A DNA stretch of 64,000 nt from Muribaculaceae bacterium (lineage in GTDB: Bacteria; Bacteroidota; Bacteroidia; Bacteroidales; Muribaculaceae), in the NCBI GenBank assembly GCA_017405965.1, contig JAFQZK010000038.1:124001-188000 (forward strand), given 5' to 3'. Each line of letters begins with the position of its first letter. The stretch's first letter is position 1. The position numbers and the translations under genes were made by a program. Of the stretch, positions 1-8,318 are shown in pieces. The notes below the pieces were generated by a model that made no database searches, was not told the DNA's origin, and worked only from the letters and a program-made list of their open reading frames with translations.

Positions 1-243
1 CAGTCCCTGGAAAACCAGTTCAACGGGTATATGACCCTCATATTTTGACAAAATCTTCTCACGGAAGTCGGCTTCAAAGTCCTTGCGAATCACAAAGACC
101 ACTTTACCGAATCCACTCTTGATGGCATCATAAATGGAATGATCCATGATGGTCTCGCCGTGAGGGCCCAGACCGTCGAGTTGCTTGAGGCCGCCATAAC
201 GGCTACCCATACCTGCTGCAAGCACAAATAATGTTGGTTTCAT
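1..243 (-). CDS. Sugar nucleotidyltransferase, N-terminal part (gene cut by window edge)
   Basis: Only the first 81 codons are present; the gene continues beyond base 1. The ATG lies at 243-241. The N-terminus has a Rossmann-type nucleotidyl-transfer signature (LAAGMGSRYGGLKQL), as in enzymes that join an NTP to a sugar 1-phosphate; a conserved Asp-rich stretch and VVFVIRKDFE follow. It is the third gene downstream of galK and galM on the same strand (73-nt spacer), so a role in activating galactose-1-phosphate or another hexose phosphate is plausible. The substrate cannot be read from this fragment. Family assignment is good, specific function is inference. Confidence 0.75.
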   Translation of the reverse strand, partial: MKPTLFVLAAGMGSRYGGLKQLDGLGPHGETIMDHSIYDAIKSGFGKVVFVIRKDFEADFREKILSKYEGHIPVELVFQGL

Positions 244-316
244 TTTTTATGTATTAAGTTCAAAGTTTTATGTTTATAGTCCTTTGCATAGCTGAAAGCT
301 GATGCCACACTAATCT

Positions 317-1372
317 CTAATCAGCGACCTTGAAATCAAAGATGATGATGCGGCGATATTCCTCGTCGGGACGGAGAATCGGTGACGGGAAATTGTCGTG
401 ATTGGGTGCATCGGGGAAACCTTGGCACTCAATAGCGATAGCATCATAGTCGTGATACTGCTTGCCGCTCTTGCTCAGCGGACATCCCTCAAGCCAATTA
501 CCGGAATAGACCTGAGCCGCGGGCTGGTCGGTACTGATTTCCACCATACGGCCCGACTCCTTATCGGTCATGATTGCTGCCAGATGCAGATCGCCATCCT
601 CATGGCCGTCGATGACCCAGCAGTTGTCGTATCCCTTGCCGTAGTTCAAGGCGGGGAAGTCTTGCTTAATGTCGCGGCCAATCACCTTGGGCTGCGTGAA
701 GTCCATGGGTGTGTCTGTAACAGGAGCGATTTCACCTGTGGGAATAAGGTCGGCATCGGTCACCAGATAGTGCGAGCAGTTGAGCTGCAGCACTTGATTG
801 AGAGCGGTTCCGTCCTTGTCCTCTCCTGCCATATTGAAATAGGTGTGGTTGGTGAGGTTGAGCGCTGTTGGCGCATCGGTCACGGCACCCAGTTCAATCT
901 TGAGCACATTGTCATCGCTCCAGGTATAGGCCACGCGGGCAGTGAGGCATCCGGGATAATTCTCGTCGCCGTCGGGACTCTCCAGCGAGAAGACAACTGT
1001 GTCGCCATCCATCTCGCAGTCCCAGATCTTGTTCTGGAAGCCCACATTGCCGCCATGCAGGTGATGCTTCTCCTGATGGTTGCAGTTGAGCTGATAAGCC
1101 TTGCCGTCAATCTCCAAATGACCTTTGCAGATGCGGTTGGCGAAACGGCCAGGCACCTTGCCAGCACACGGGCCATCGAAGAAATAGTCGTTCAGCTCCT
1201 TGTAGCCGAGCACCACGTCGGCCAGCTTGCCATCGCGGTCAGGGACTTTGACTTCCAGGATACCCGCGCCCAGCGAAGACAACTTCACACTGGCGCCGCT
1301 GGCGTTGATGAGTTCATAGGTGGTGATTTCGCCACGCTCGGTCTCAAAAGTGTCGATACGAATGCTCTTCAT
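317..1372 (-). CDS. galM: Aldose 1-epimerase (galactose mutarotase)
   Basis: Interconverts the alpha and beta anomers of galactose/glucose in the cytoplasm, supplying alpha-galactose to galactokinase. About 351 residues, normal for the family. Visible hallmarks are NRICKG, HLHGG, the catalytic-His segment LTNHTYFNMAGED, and the C-terminal general-base Glu in AIAIECQGFPDAPNH. ATG at 1372 follows the galK stop (TGA 1377-1375) by 2 nt, indicating translational coupling; a TTG at 1378 overlapping the stop is a less likely start. No signal peptide is seen, so the protein acts inside the cell. It sits between galK and a sugar nucleotidyltransferase. Confidence 0.95.
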   Translation of the reverse strand: MKSIRIDTFETERGEITTYELINASGASVKLSSLGAGILEVKVPDRDGKLADVVLGYKELNDYFFDGPCAGKVPGRFANRICKGHLEIDGKAYQLNCNHQEKHHLHGGNVGFQNKIWDCEMDGDTVVFSLESPDGDENYPGCLTARVAYTWSDDNVLKIELGAVTDAPTALNLTNHTYFNMAGEDKDGTALNQVLQLNCSHYLVTDADLIPTGEIAPVTDTPMDFTQPKVIGRDIKQDFPALNYGKGYDNCWVIDGHEDGDLHLAAIMTDKESGRMVEISTDQPAAQVYSGNWLEGCPLSKSGKQYHDYDAIAIECQGFPDAPNHDNFPSPILRPDEEYRRIIIFDFKVAD

Positions 1373-1374
1373 GA

Positions 1375-2511
1375 TCAATCCTCCACCCTGTGAGCGCCGT
1401 CGCTGATGATGACATTGATCACCTCAGGCTCGTGTCCATATTTGGCATTGAATTTCTCCTTTGCCGTGGCAATGAAGTTGTCGTAACGGTCCTCCTTGAC
1501 CAGGTTGATGGTGCAGCCACCGAAGCCGCCGCCCATGATGCGGGAACCGGTCACGCCACACTCGCGAGCCACATCATTGAGGTAGTCCAGCTCCTCGCAG
1601 CTCACCTCGTAGTCGCGCGACAAACCATCGTGAGTCTCGTACATGCAGCGGCCCACCGTCTCATAGTCGCCACGCTCCAGCGCGTCGCACACATCGAGCA
1701 CGCGCTGCTTCTCACCGATGACATAGCGTGCACGGCGATAGTCCTCGTCACTGATCTTGTCACGCACGTCGGCCAGCATGGTGTAGGTGGCATCGCGCAG
1801 GGTTTCTACGCCTAAGATTGAAGCCACATTCTCACACGATGCGCGGCGCTTGTTGTAGGGCGAATCCACCAGTTCGTGCTTCACCTTGCTGTTGAGCAAC
1901 ACGAGTTTATAGCCCTCGGGATGGAAGGGGAAATACTCGTGTTCCAGCGAGCGGCAGTCGAGGCGCATCAGGCAGTCCTTCTTGCCGAACACGCTGGCGA
2001 ACTGATCCATAATGCCACAGTTCACACCGCAGTAGTTATGCTCGGTGCTTTGTCCGATCTTGGCCAGTTCAAACTTGTCGATCTTGTTGTCGTTAAACAG
2101 GTCATTCAAGGCAAACGCGAAGCAAGACTCGAGGGCAGCCGATGACGACAGGCCTGCACCCAGGGGCACATTGCCCGCAAACACGGTGTCAAAGCCCTTT
2201 ACAACGCCGCCACGCTTGATGGTCTCACGGCATACGCCGAAGATGTAGCGTGCCCATTGATCTTGAGGAGCATCTTCCTCGTTGAGGCCAAACTCACAGT
2301 AAGCGTCCAGGTCAACACTGTAAACGCGCACCTTGTCGGTGCCGTTGATGTTGATCTCGGCCATGATATACTTGTCGATGGCGCCCGGGAAAACAAAGCC
2401 TCCGTTATAGTCAGTGTGTTCACCAATCAGGTTGATACGTCCAGCCGAGGCGTATAATACGCCATCGGTACCGAAACGCTTCTTGAATTGATCTTGAATT
2501 TTCTCTTTCAT
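1375..2511 (-). CDS. galK: Galactokinase
   Basis: Phosphorylates alpha-D-galactose to galactose-1-phosphate with ATP, the first committed Leloir step. 378 residues, full length. It shows the galactokinase signature near residue 26 (GRINLIGEHTDYNGG), the GHMP-kinase ATP loop PLGAGLSSSAA (about residues 116-126), the Asp-containing MDQFASVFG region, and the C-terminal GHMP motif GGGFGGCTINLV. It is the first gene of a minus-strand cluster galK-galM-nucleotidyltransferase; no galT is seen. No clear TAnnTTTG promoter was found in the 140 bp upstream. Confidence 0.97.
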   Translation of the reverse strand: MKEKIQDQFKKRFGTDGVLYASAGRINLIGEHTDYNGGFVFPGAIDKYIMAEININGTDKVRVYSVDLDAYCEFGLNEEDAPQDQWARYIFGVCRETIKRGGVVKGFDTVFAGNVPLGAGLSSSAALESCFAFALNDLFNDNKIDKFELAKIGQSTEHNYCGVNCGIMDQFASVFGKKDCLMRLDCRSLEHEYFPFHPEGYKLVLLNSKVKHELVDSPYNKRRASCENVASILGVETLRDATYTMLADVRDKISDEDYRRARYVIGEKQRVLDVCDALERGDYETVGRCMYETHDGLSRDYEVSCEELDYLNDVARECGVTGSRIMGGGFGGCTINLVKEDRYDNFIATAKEKFNAKYGHEPEVINVIISDGAHRVED

Positions 2512-2651
2512 TGCGTCTAATATATTAATGTTAAAAAAATGATTTAGTCATGTCAGTTATTGAGTATTGCGGTATAGGTTAAAAGAATCCGCGTCAATAC
2601 AGGGAATGTGCTGCAACAGCCATTCCTAACAGTCAAGTTGCTAAGTCGTAG

Positions 2652-3134
2652 CTACCTGTTGAATACGCTGTTTTTATCGTTAAGGATGCGCTCCAGGTTC
2701 TCGGCGTTGATGTGGCCGTTGATGATCACCATGGCGTCTGTCATATCACTCGCGTTAGCGATCACGATTTCGCTGATATACTGGCCGTCACGACGCACGA
2801 GAGCGGTTTTGGTATCATAGCCATTCTGATTGGCCATAATAACCTCATAGGAGTTGTCCTTGTAAAGATTCTGGATGCGTTTGCGGTACTTGTCGCGCAC
2901 ATTAGCATTGCACTTGCTCAAGTCAAGCACTTGCACCGAACTGATGCCGATGCTGGCCTCGGACAAGGTGGGTGACAGGAGTCGTCCCAGTCCCAACAAT
3001 CCACTTCCCACGTTGACATACTGCGCGTGCTTGGCGTCACGCATGTCGTTCATGATATCTTGGGCATTGTGATACATCATGCCGCAAGAGGCCAATAACA
3101 CAGTCGTCAACAAGAAAACAAATAATTTTTTCAT
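2652..3134 (-). CDS. DUF4252-type small lipoprotein
   Basis: A 160-residue exported protein with a lipoprotein signal: MKKLFVFLLTTVLLASC, where the Cys would be lipidated. The C-terminal half (ISEIVIANASDMTDAMVIING) resembles DUF4252 proteins of Bacteroidota, whose function is unknown. The start is set at ATG 3134 because it gives a canonical signal peptide; an in-frame upstream extension of 10 residues would bury it. A perfect -7 element, TATATTTG on the minus strand (3169-3162), lies about 28 bp upstream. It appears monocistronic. Family assignment is from pattern only. Confidence 0.75.
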   Translation of the reverse strand: MKKLFVFLLTTVLLASCGMMYHNAQDIMNDMRDAKHAQYVNVGSGLLGLGRLLSPTLSEASIGISSVQVLDLSKCNANVRDKYRKRIQNLYKDNSYEVIMANQNGYDTKTALVRRDGQYISEIVIANASDMTDAMVIINGHINAENLERILNDKNSVFNR

Positions 3135-3161
3135 ATTATAGCACATTTTGGTTTCGGGTGA

Positions 3162-3169
3162 CAAATATA
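3162..3169 (-). promoter_or_regulatory. Putative -7 promoter element of the DUF4252 lipoprotein gene
   Basis: TATATTTG on the minus strand matches the Bacteroidota -7 consensus TAnnTTTG. No good -33 TTTG is seen about 20 bp upstream. Confidence 0.5.
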
Positions 3170-3286
3170 ATACTAAAAGTCCGTTTGTGAGAGAAATGAA
3201 TTCTTAAAAATGGCAAAATCTTATAATTCACATTCAAATAAATAATTTTTTCCATAAAAAGCGCTACCGTATGAAGATAATTTTCC

Positions 3287-3294
3287 TAACTTTG
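3287..3294 (+). promoter_or_regulatory. Putative -7 promoter element of pgk
   Basis: TAACTTTG matches TAnnTTTG exactly and lies 57 bp before the pgk ATG. The -33 region is not a clear TTTG. Confidence 0.55.
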
Positions 3295-3350
3295 CAGACT
3301 TAAATTATAGAAATACAATTTTCAACTATACAAAACAATAATTAGACAAA

Positions 3351-4604
3351 ATGGCAAAATTCAATGAATTCAACTTTGCCGGTAAGAAGGCAATCGTGCG
3401 CGTTGACTTTAACGTGCCCCTGAATGAAAAAGGTGAAATTACCGACGACACCCGCATCCGCGGTGCAGTCCCCACATTAAAGAAAATCCTTGCCGATGGC
3501 GGCGCCCTCATCATCATGTCACACATGGGTAAGCCCAAAGGCAAAATCAACCACAAACTGTCACTGAGCCAGATCACCAGCGCCGTTGCCGCTGCACTGA
3601 GCCGTCCCGTACAGTTTGCTCAAGACAGTGCCGACGCCAAGAGCCAGGCCGATGCCCTGCAACCCGGTGAGGTGCTTCTGCTCGAGAACCTGCGCTTCCA
3701 CCCCGAGGAGGAAGGCAAGCCCGTGGGCATCGAGAAGGACGATCCCAACTATGACGCAGCCAAGAAGGAGATGAAGGCTCGCCAGACCGAGTTCGCCAAG
3801 ACGTTGGCCAGCTATGCCGACGTGTATGTGAACGACGCTTTCGGCACCGCTCACCGTCGTCACGCCTCGACCGCCGTCATCGCCGACTTCTTTGACGCAG
3901 ACCACAAGATGCTGGGCCTGCTTATGGAGAAAGAGGTGACCGCTATCGACAACGTGATGAAGAACGCTCAGCATCCCTTCACCGCCATCATCGGCGGCAG
4001 CAAGGTATCGTCCAAACTGTCGGTTATCAAGAACCTGCTCGATAAGGTTGACAATCTGATCATCGGCGGCGGCATGGGCTTTACCTTCGTCAAGGCACAG
4101 GGTGGCCACATCGGCGACTCGTTGCACGAGGACGACCTGATGCCCGAGGCACTGAACGTCATCGCTGCTGCCAAGGAGAAAGGTGTGAACCTGAGCCTCT
4201 CGGTAGCTACCGTTGCCGGCGACCGCTTTGACAACGACGCCAACCGCCAGACGGTTGACATCTACAATATCCCCGACGGTTGGGAGGGCATGGATGCCAG
4301 CGAGGCTTCGCTTGAGAACTGGAAGAAGATCATCATGGATTCCAAGACCATCCTGTGGAACGGTCCTGTGGGCGTGTTTGAGTTTGAGAACTTTGCTCAC
4401 GGCACCGGCGAAATCGCCAAGTATGTGGCAGAGGCAACCCAGAACGGTGCCTACTCGCTCGTGGGCGGTGGCGACTCGGTAGCAGCCGTCAACAAGTTCG
4501 GCCTGGCCGACCAGGTATCCTACGTCTCGACCGGTGGCGGCGCCATGCTCGAAGCCATCGAGGGCAAGACCCTGCCCGGCGTAGCAGCCATCCTCGGCGA
4601 GTAA
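3351..4604 (+). CDS. pgk: Phosphoglycerate kinase
   Basis: Transfers the acyl phosphate of 1,3-bisphosphoglycerate to ADP, making 3-phosphoglycerate and ATP in glycolysis; cytoplasmic monomer. 417 residues, normal length. Hallmarks: the N-terminal signature [14 protein letters not shown], the substrate-binding Arg/His loops ([34 protein letters not shown]), [11 protein letters not shown], and the nucleotide-binding GGGDSVAAV and STGGGAMLE near the C-terminus. It has its own promoter-like element 57 bp upstream and a 240-bp spacer with a large hairpin downstream, so it is probably transcribed separately from pta. Confidence 0.98.
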   Translation: MAKFNEFNFAGKKAIVRVDFNVPLNEKGEITDDTRIRGAVPTLKKILADGGALIIMSHMGKPKGKINHKLSLSQITSAVAAALSRPVQFAQDSADAKSQADALQPGEVLLLENLRFHPEEEGKPVGIEKDDPNYDAAKKEMKARQTEFAKTLASYADVYVNDAFGTAHRRHASTAVIADFFDADHKMLGLLMEKEVTAIDNVMKNAQHPFTAIIGGSKVSSKLSVIKNLLDKVDNLIIGGGMGFTFVKAQGGHIGDSLHEDDLMPEALNVIAAAKEKGVNLSLSVATVAGDRFDNDANRQTVDIYNIPDGWEGMDASEASLENWKKIIMDSKTILWNGPVGVFEFENFAHGTGEIAKYVAEATQNGAYSLVGGGDSVAAVNKFGLADQVSYVSTGGGAMLEAIEGKTLPGVAAILGE

Positions 4605-4631
4605 CCTTGCCTGGCAATTTGCCCCACACCG

Positions 4632-4739
4632 AGGCGCTAAGGCGCTAAAAAGTACTTATCAAACAACTTTGACAACCCAATTGACAACACTGACAACATT
4701 ATTGTTGTTAAGGTTGCCAAAAAGTTGTCAAAGTTGTTT
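4632..4739. repeat. pgk-pta spacer: tandem octamer and 16-bp perfect inverted repeat
   Basis: GGCGCTAA occurs twice in tandem (4633-4648). Then AAACAACTTTGACAAC (4661-4676) is a perfect reverse complement of 4724-4739. The 47-nt interior has two further TGACAAC units and an inner ACAACA/TGTTGT hairpin (4693-4698, 4703-4708). The right arm is followed by GTTTTTTG, so the structure could end pgk transcription. It could equally be a binding-site cluster or a mobile palindrome. Confidence 0.6.
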
Positions 4740-4781
4740 GTTTTTTGTCCCCAATATAGCATCACATTTATAAAAAAGCAG

Positions 4782-4789
4782 TACCTTTG
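4782..4789 (+). promoter_or_regulatory. Putative -7 promoter element of pta
   Basis: TACCTTTG matches TAnnTTTG and lies 55 bp before the pta ATG, downstream of the spacer hairpin. Confidence 0.5.
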
Positions 4790-4844
4790 GGGCAATGAAA
4801 CGTAAATAATCAGTTTTCCTAAAATACTATCTAACAAAAGAGAA

Positions 4845-5855
4845 ATGGAACCTTTATTTGAGAAACTCAAAAGCAACGCGATTGCCAAGAGGCAGCGCAT
4901 CGTTCTTCCCGAGAGTACCGAACCCCGCACCATGACGGCTGCCGACCGCATCATCGCCGACGGCATCGCTGACGTGGTATTCATTGGCGACAAGGCCGAA
5001 ATCATGGCCAAAGCCACTGAACTTGGTCTCAAGAACATCGACAAGGCTCAAGTGATCAACCCCAACGACGCCGAGGCTGTCGAGAAATATGCCCAGTTGT
5101 TCTATGAACTGCGCAAGGCTAAGGGTGTGACCATCGAGGATGCCCGCAAGAAGATACTCGACCCGCTGTATCTGGGTTGCTTGCTCATCAAGGCCGGTGA
5201 TGCCGACGGACAGGTGGCTGGTGCGATGAACACCACGGGCAACGTGCTGCGTGCTGCCTTCCAGGTATTGAAGACGGCTCCCGGTATCAGCACCGTGAGC
5301 GGCGCTTTCCTGATGTTGTTGCCCGAGGGTTCGCCTTACGGCCACAATGGCGTGATGGTGTTTGCTGACTGCGCAGTTGTGCCTGATCCCGACGCTCAGC
5401 AGCTGGCACAGATTGCCGTGAGTGCCGACCGCACAGCACGTGCTCTTGCCGAAATCGACGATCCCAAGATCGCCATGCTCAGTTTCTCGACCAAGGGCAG
5501 CGCCAAGCATGAGCGCGTCGATAAGGTGGTTGAGGCTACCCGCCTGGCCAAGGAGATGAACCCCAACCTGAAGATCGACGGCGAGCTCCAGGCCGATGCA
5601 GCCATCGTGCCCAGCGTGGGTGCCAGCAAGGCTCCTGGCAGCGACATCGCCGGTCATGCCAACGTGCTCGTGTTCCCCGACTTGGGTGTGGGCAACATCG
5701 CTTACAAACTGGTTCAGCGCATCGCTGGTGCTAAGGCCGTGGGTCCCGTGCTGCAAGGTCTTGCCGCTCCCGTCAACGACCTGTCGCGCGGCTGCAACGA
5801 GGACGACATCTACCGCACCGTGATCCTCACCTGCAACCAAGCCATCAATCGATAA
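4845..5855 (+). CDS. pta: Phosphate acetyltransferase
   Basis: Converts acetyl-CoA and phosphate to acetyl phosphate and CoA. 336 residues, the short form consisting only of the PTA_PTB catalytic domain, without the N-terminal regulatory domain of the E. coli enzyme. Recognisable stretches are RIVLPESTEPRTM, KAGDADGQVAGAMNTTG, GVMVFADCAVVPDPDAQQLA, LSFSTKGSAKHERVDKV, DGELQADAAIVP and NVLVFPDLGVGNIAYKLVQR. It lies directly upstream of ackA, with which it forms the acetate/ATP branch; the 69-nt spacer is filled by a heptamer repeat. Confidence 0.97.
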   Translation: MEPLFEKLKSNAIAKRQRIVLPESTEPRTMTAADRIIADGIADVVFIGDKAEIMAKATELGLKNIDKAQVINPNDAEAVEKYAQLFYELRKAKGVTIEDARKKILDPLYLGCLLIKAGDADGQVAGAMNTTGNVLRAAFQVLKTAPGISTVSGAFLMLLPEGSPYGHNGVMVFADCAVVPDPDAQQLAQIAVSADRTARALAEIDDPKIAMLSFSTKGSAKHERVDKVVEATRLAKEMNPNLKIDGELQADAAIVPSVGASKAPGSDIAGHANVLVFPDLGVGNIAYKLVQRIAGAKAVGPVLQGLAAPVNDLSRGCNEDDIYRTVILTCNQAINR

Positions 5856-5911
5856 TAGGACTAAAAACCAAGGACTAAGGACTAAGGACTAAGGACTAAG
5901 GACTAAAAACT
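5856..5911. repeat. Heptamer tandem array in the pta-ackA spacer
   Basis: Five perfect tandem copies of AAGGACT (5870-5904) are flanked by degenerate copies such as AAAAACT (5905-5911). The same heptamer forms the long array at 8364-8482. The array begins right after the pta stop codon and ends 13 bp before the ackA ATG. Confidence 0.9.
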
Positions 5912-5924
5912 AAAATTTATAATA

Positions 5925-7139
5925 ATGAATATCTTAGTATTAAATTGCGGCAGCAGCTCTGCCAAGTACAAACTCATCGAGATCAAGGAGAACAAGACCC
6001 TCGCCGAGGGCGGTGTAGAGAAAATCGGTCTGCCCGACGGATTCATCAAGCTGAAATTTGATGACGGCAGCAAGAAGAACATCGACCTGGGTCTCACCGA
6101 CCACAAGGGCGCCATCAAGGCCATCCTCGATGCCCTCGTTAACCCCGAGTATGGTTGCATCAAGGACCTGAAGGAAATCGACGCCGTGGGCCATCGCGTA
6201 GTGCATGGCGGCGAGAAGTTCAGCCGCAGCGTCCTCATCACCGACGAGGTGAAGGACATGATCCGCGAGTGCTACGGCATCGCTCCGCTGCACAACCCCG
6301 TGAACATGGCAGGTATCGAGGCCATCGAGGCCGTGCTGCCCGGCGTTCCCCAGGTGGCTGTGTTTGACACTGCTTTCCACCAGACGATGCCCAAGTCGGC
6401 CTTCATGTATCCGCTGCCCATGGAGTACTACACCAACGACCATGTGCGCCGCTACGGCTTCCACGGCACGAGCCACCGTTTCATTGCTCAGCGCGTGTGT
6501 GAAATGCTCGGCACTACTCCCGAGGGCAAGCGCATCATCTGCTGCCACATCGGTAACGGCGCCAGCATCAGCGCCATCAAGGACGGCAAGAGCATCGACA
6601 CCACGATGGGCCTCACCCCCACCGAGGGCCTGATGATGGGTACCCGCTCGGGTGACGTCGATCCCGGTGCATTGCTGTTCCTCATGGAGAAGTACAACCT
6701 CAGCCCCAAGGAGATGCTCAACATCATCAACAAGAAGAGCGGTGTGCTGGGTATCACTGGCGTGAGCAGCGACATGCGTGACGTTGTTGACGCTGCCGAG
6801 AAGGACCATAACGAGCGCGCTCAACTCGCACTCGACATGTACGAGCTGCGCATCCTCAAGACCATCGGCGCCTATGCAGCTGAGTTGAACGGCGTTGACA
6901 TCATCGCCTTTACCGGCGGTGTCGGCGAGAACCAGTATCAGACCCGCAAGCGCGTCTGCCGCAACCTCTCCTACCTGGGCGTCAAGATCGACGAGGAACT
7001 CAACGACACCCTGTGGCGCGGTAAGGAAGGTGAAATCAGCACCCCCGACAGCAAGGTCAAGGTCGTAGTTGTCCTCACCGACGAGGAATACATGATTGCC
7101 CACGACACCGAGGCCATCATCGAAGGCCGCGAGCCCTAA
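5925..7139 (+). CDS. ackA: Acetate kinase
   Basis: Makes acetate and ATP from acetyl phosphate and ADP. 404 residues, full length for the ASKHA-fold family. The N-terminal signature VLNCGSSSAKYKL, the substrate-site signature VAVFDTAFHQTMP, the RYGFHGTSHR segment, GNGASISAIKDGKSIDTTMG and FTGGVGEN in the C-terminal ATPase half are all present. It is downstream of pta and followed by a perfect palindrome with a T-run that should act as terminator. Start ATG 5925 is preceded by an A/T-rich leader without Shine-Dalgarno, as usual in this phylum. Confidence 0.98.
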   Translation: MNILVLNCGSSSAKYKLIEIKENKTLAEGGVEKIGLPDGFIKLKFDDGSKKNIDLGLTDHKGAIKAILDALVNPEYGCIKDLKEIDAVGHRVVHGGEKFSRSVLITDEVKDMIRECYGIAPLHNPVNMAGIEAIEAVLPGVPQVAVFDTAFHQTMPKSAFMYPLPMEYYTNDHVRRYGFHGTSHRFIAQRVCEMLGTTPEGKRIICCHIGNGASISAIKDGKSIDTTMGLTPTEGLMMGTRSGDVDPGALLFLMEKYNLSPKEMLNIINKKSGVLGITGVSSDMRDVVDAAEKDHNERAQLALDMYELRILKTIGAYAAELNGVDIIAFTGGVGENQYQTRKRVCRNLSYLGVKIDEELNDTLWRGKEGEISTPDSKVKVVVVLTDEEYMIAHDTEAIIEGREP

Positions 7140-7187
7140 AGCGTTAAACTACTGATTACGCAAATTAAACTAATCGTTTATTGAATA

Positions 7188-7221
7188 TAGAGACGCAAAA
7201 TTTTGCGTCTCTACTTTTTTT
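7188..7221 (+). terminator. Perfect 26-bp palindrome plus T-run after ackA
   Basis: Arms TAGAGACGCAAAA (7188-7200) and its exact complement (7201-7213) are followed by C and seven Ts (7215-7221), a good intrinsic-terminator layout. Its core GAGACGCAA/TTGCGTCTC recurs at 8481-8502 and 48284-48305. The TTTG in the right arm (7202-7205) is also placed as the -33 element of the pheS promoter. Confidence 0.8.
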
Positions 7222-7232
7222 ATGTAATTTTG
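7202..7232 (+). promoter_or_regulatory. Promoter of pheS
   Basis: TTTG (7202-7205), 19-bp gap, TAATTTTG (7225-7232): an exact match to the Bacteroidota -33/-7 layout, 24 bp before the pheS ATG. The -33 box lies inside the ackA terminator palindrome. Confidence 0.7.
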
Positions 7233-7256
7233 CACGCTAAAACAATCGATAAGACT

Positions 7257-8294
7257 ATGTTAAAAGATAAGATAGAAGCGCTGAAGGCGCAAATTGCTGA
7301 GCTCAAGGCCGAGAATGAGGAGGCTCTTGAGGCATTGCGTATCAAGTATCTGAGCAAGAAGGGTGAGATTACCGCTTTGTTCAACGAGTTCCGCGAGGTA
7401 GCCCCCGAGGAGAAACGTGAGTTGGGTCAGAAGCTCAACGAACTGAAGAACCTCGCTACCGACAAGATCACTGCCCTGCGCGAAGCAACCAAGCAGAAGG
7501 CCAAGGAACAGAACAAGATCGACATCACCCGTCCTGCCTTCCCTGCAGAATTGGGTACCAGGCATCCGATTTCGGTGGTTCGTAAGCAGATCATCGACAT
7601 CTTCTCACGTCTGGGCTTTACCATTGCCGACGGTCCCGAGGTGGAGGACGACTGGCACGTGTTCAGTGCGCTGAACTTCGCTGCCGACCATCCCGCCCGT
7701 GACATGCAGGACACCTTCTTCATCGAGAAGAACGAGCAGGACGTGACGCGCAACATCGTGCTGCGCAGCCACACCAGCTCGGTACAGGTACGCACCATGG
7801 AGCGCCAGCAGCCGCCCATCCGCATCATCTGCCCGGGTCGCGTTTACCGCAACGAGGCCATCACTGCCCGCGCTCACTGCTTCTTCCACCAGATCGAGGG
7901 TCTGTACATTGACAAGAATGTCACCTTTGCCGACCTGAAACAGGTGCTGCTGCACTTTGCACAGGAGTTGTTCGGCACCGAGACCGAGATTCGCTTGCGC
8001 CCCAGCTACTTCCCGTTCACCGAGCCCAGCGCCGAGATGGACGTGACTTGCATGCTGTGCGGCGGCAAGGGCTGCGGTTTCTGCAAGCACACCGGTTGGG
8101 TCGAAATCCTGGGCTGCGGTATGGTGGATCCCGCCGTGCTTGAGGCCAGCGGCATCGACAGCACGGTCTATACCGGCTATGCCTTCGGCCTTGGTGTGGA
8201 GCGCATCACCAACCTGAAGTACATGGTGAAGGACCTGCGCATGTTCAGCGAGAACGATGTTCGCTTCCTTGACGAGTTCAAGAGCGCACACTAA
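7257..8294 (+). CDS. pheS: Phenylalanine--tRNA ligase alpha subunit
   Basis: Class II aminoacyl-tRNA synthetase alpha chain; joins with PheT (not in this window) to charge tRNA-Phe. 345 residues. The N-terminal coiled-coil arm (about residues 1-90, K/E/L-rich) is followed by the catalytic core with RHPISVVRKQI, the class II motif 2 region RVYRNEAITARAHCFFHQIEG, FTEPSAEMDV, and motif 3 GLGVERITNL. A Cys-rich insert CMLCGGKGCGFC (about residues 264-275) looks metal-binding, common in this lineage. ATG 7257 is chosen because it opens the conserved coiled coil and follows the promoter; an upstream non-ATG start at 7203 would lie inside the promoter. Confidence 0.97.
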   Translation: MLKDKIEALKAQIAELKAENEEALEALRIKYLSKKGEITALFNEFREVAPEEKRELGQKLNELKNLATDKITALREATKQKAKEQNKIDITRPAFPAELGTRHPISVVRKQIIDIFSRLGFTIADGPEVEDDWHVFSALNFAADHPARDMQDTFFIEKNEQDVTRNIVLRSHTSSVQVRTMERQQPPIRIICPGRVYRNEAITARAHCFFHQIEGLYIDKNVTFADLKQVLLHFAQELFGTETEIRLRPSYFPFTEPSAEMDVTCMLCGGKGCGFCKHTGWVEILGCGMVDPAVLEASGIDSTVYTGYAFGLGVERITNLKYMVKDLRMFSENDVRFLDEFKSAH

Positions 8295-8295
8295 T

Positions 8296-8318
8296 CATTT
8301 GCCGCCTCGCGGCAAATG
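8296..8318. terminator. Hairpin after pheS
   Basis: CATTTGCCG (8296-8304), 5-nt loop, CGGCAAATG (8310-8318), one base after the pheS stop. It lacks a T-run, so it may be a processing or stabilising stem and not a true terminator. Confidence 0.5.

Noticed and set aside
398..1393. Long open frame opposite galM/galK
   Set aside because: It is the antisense of galM and galK with no family motif; the real genes explain the region.
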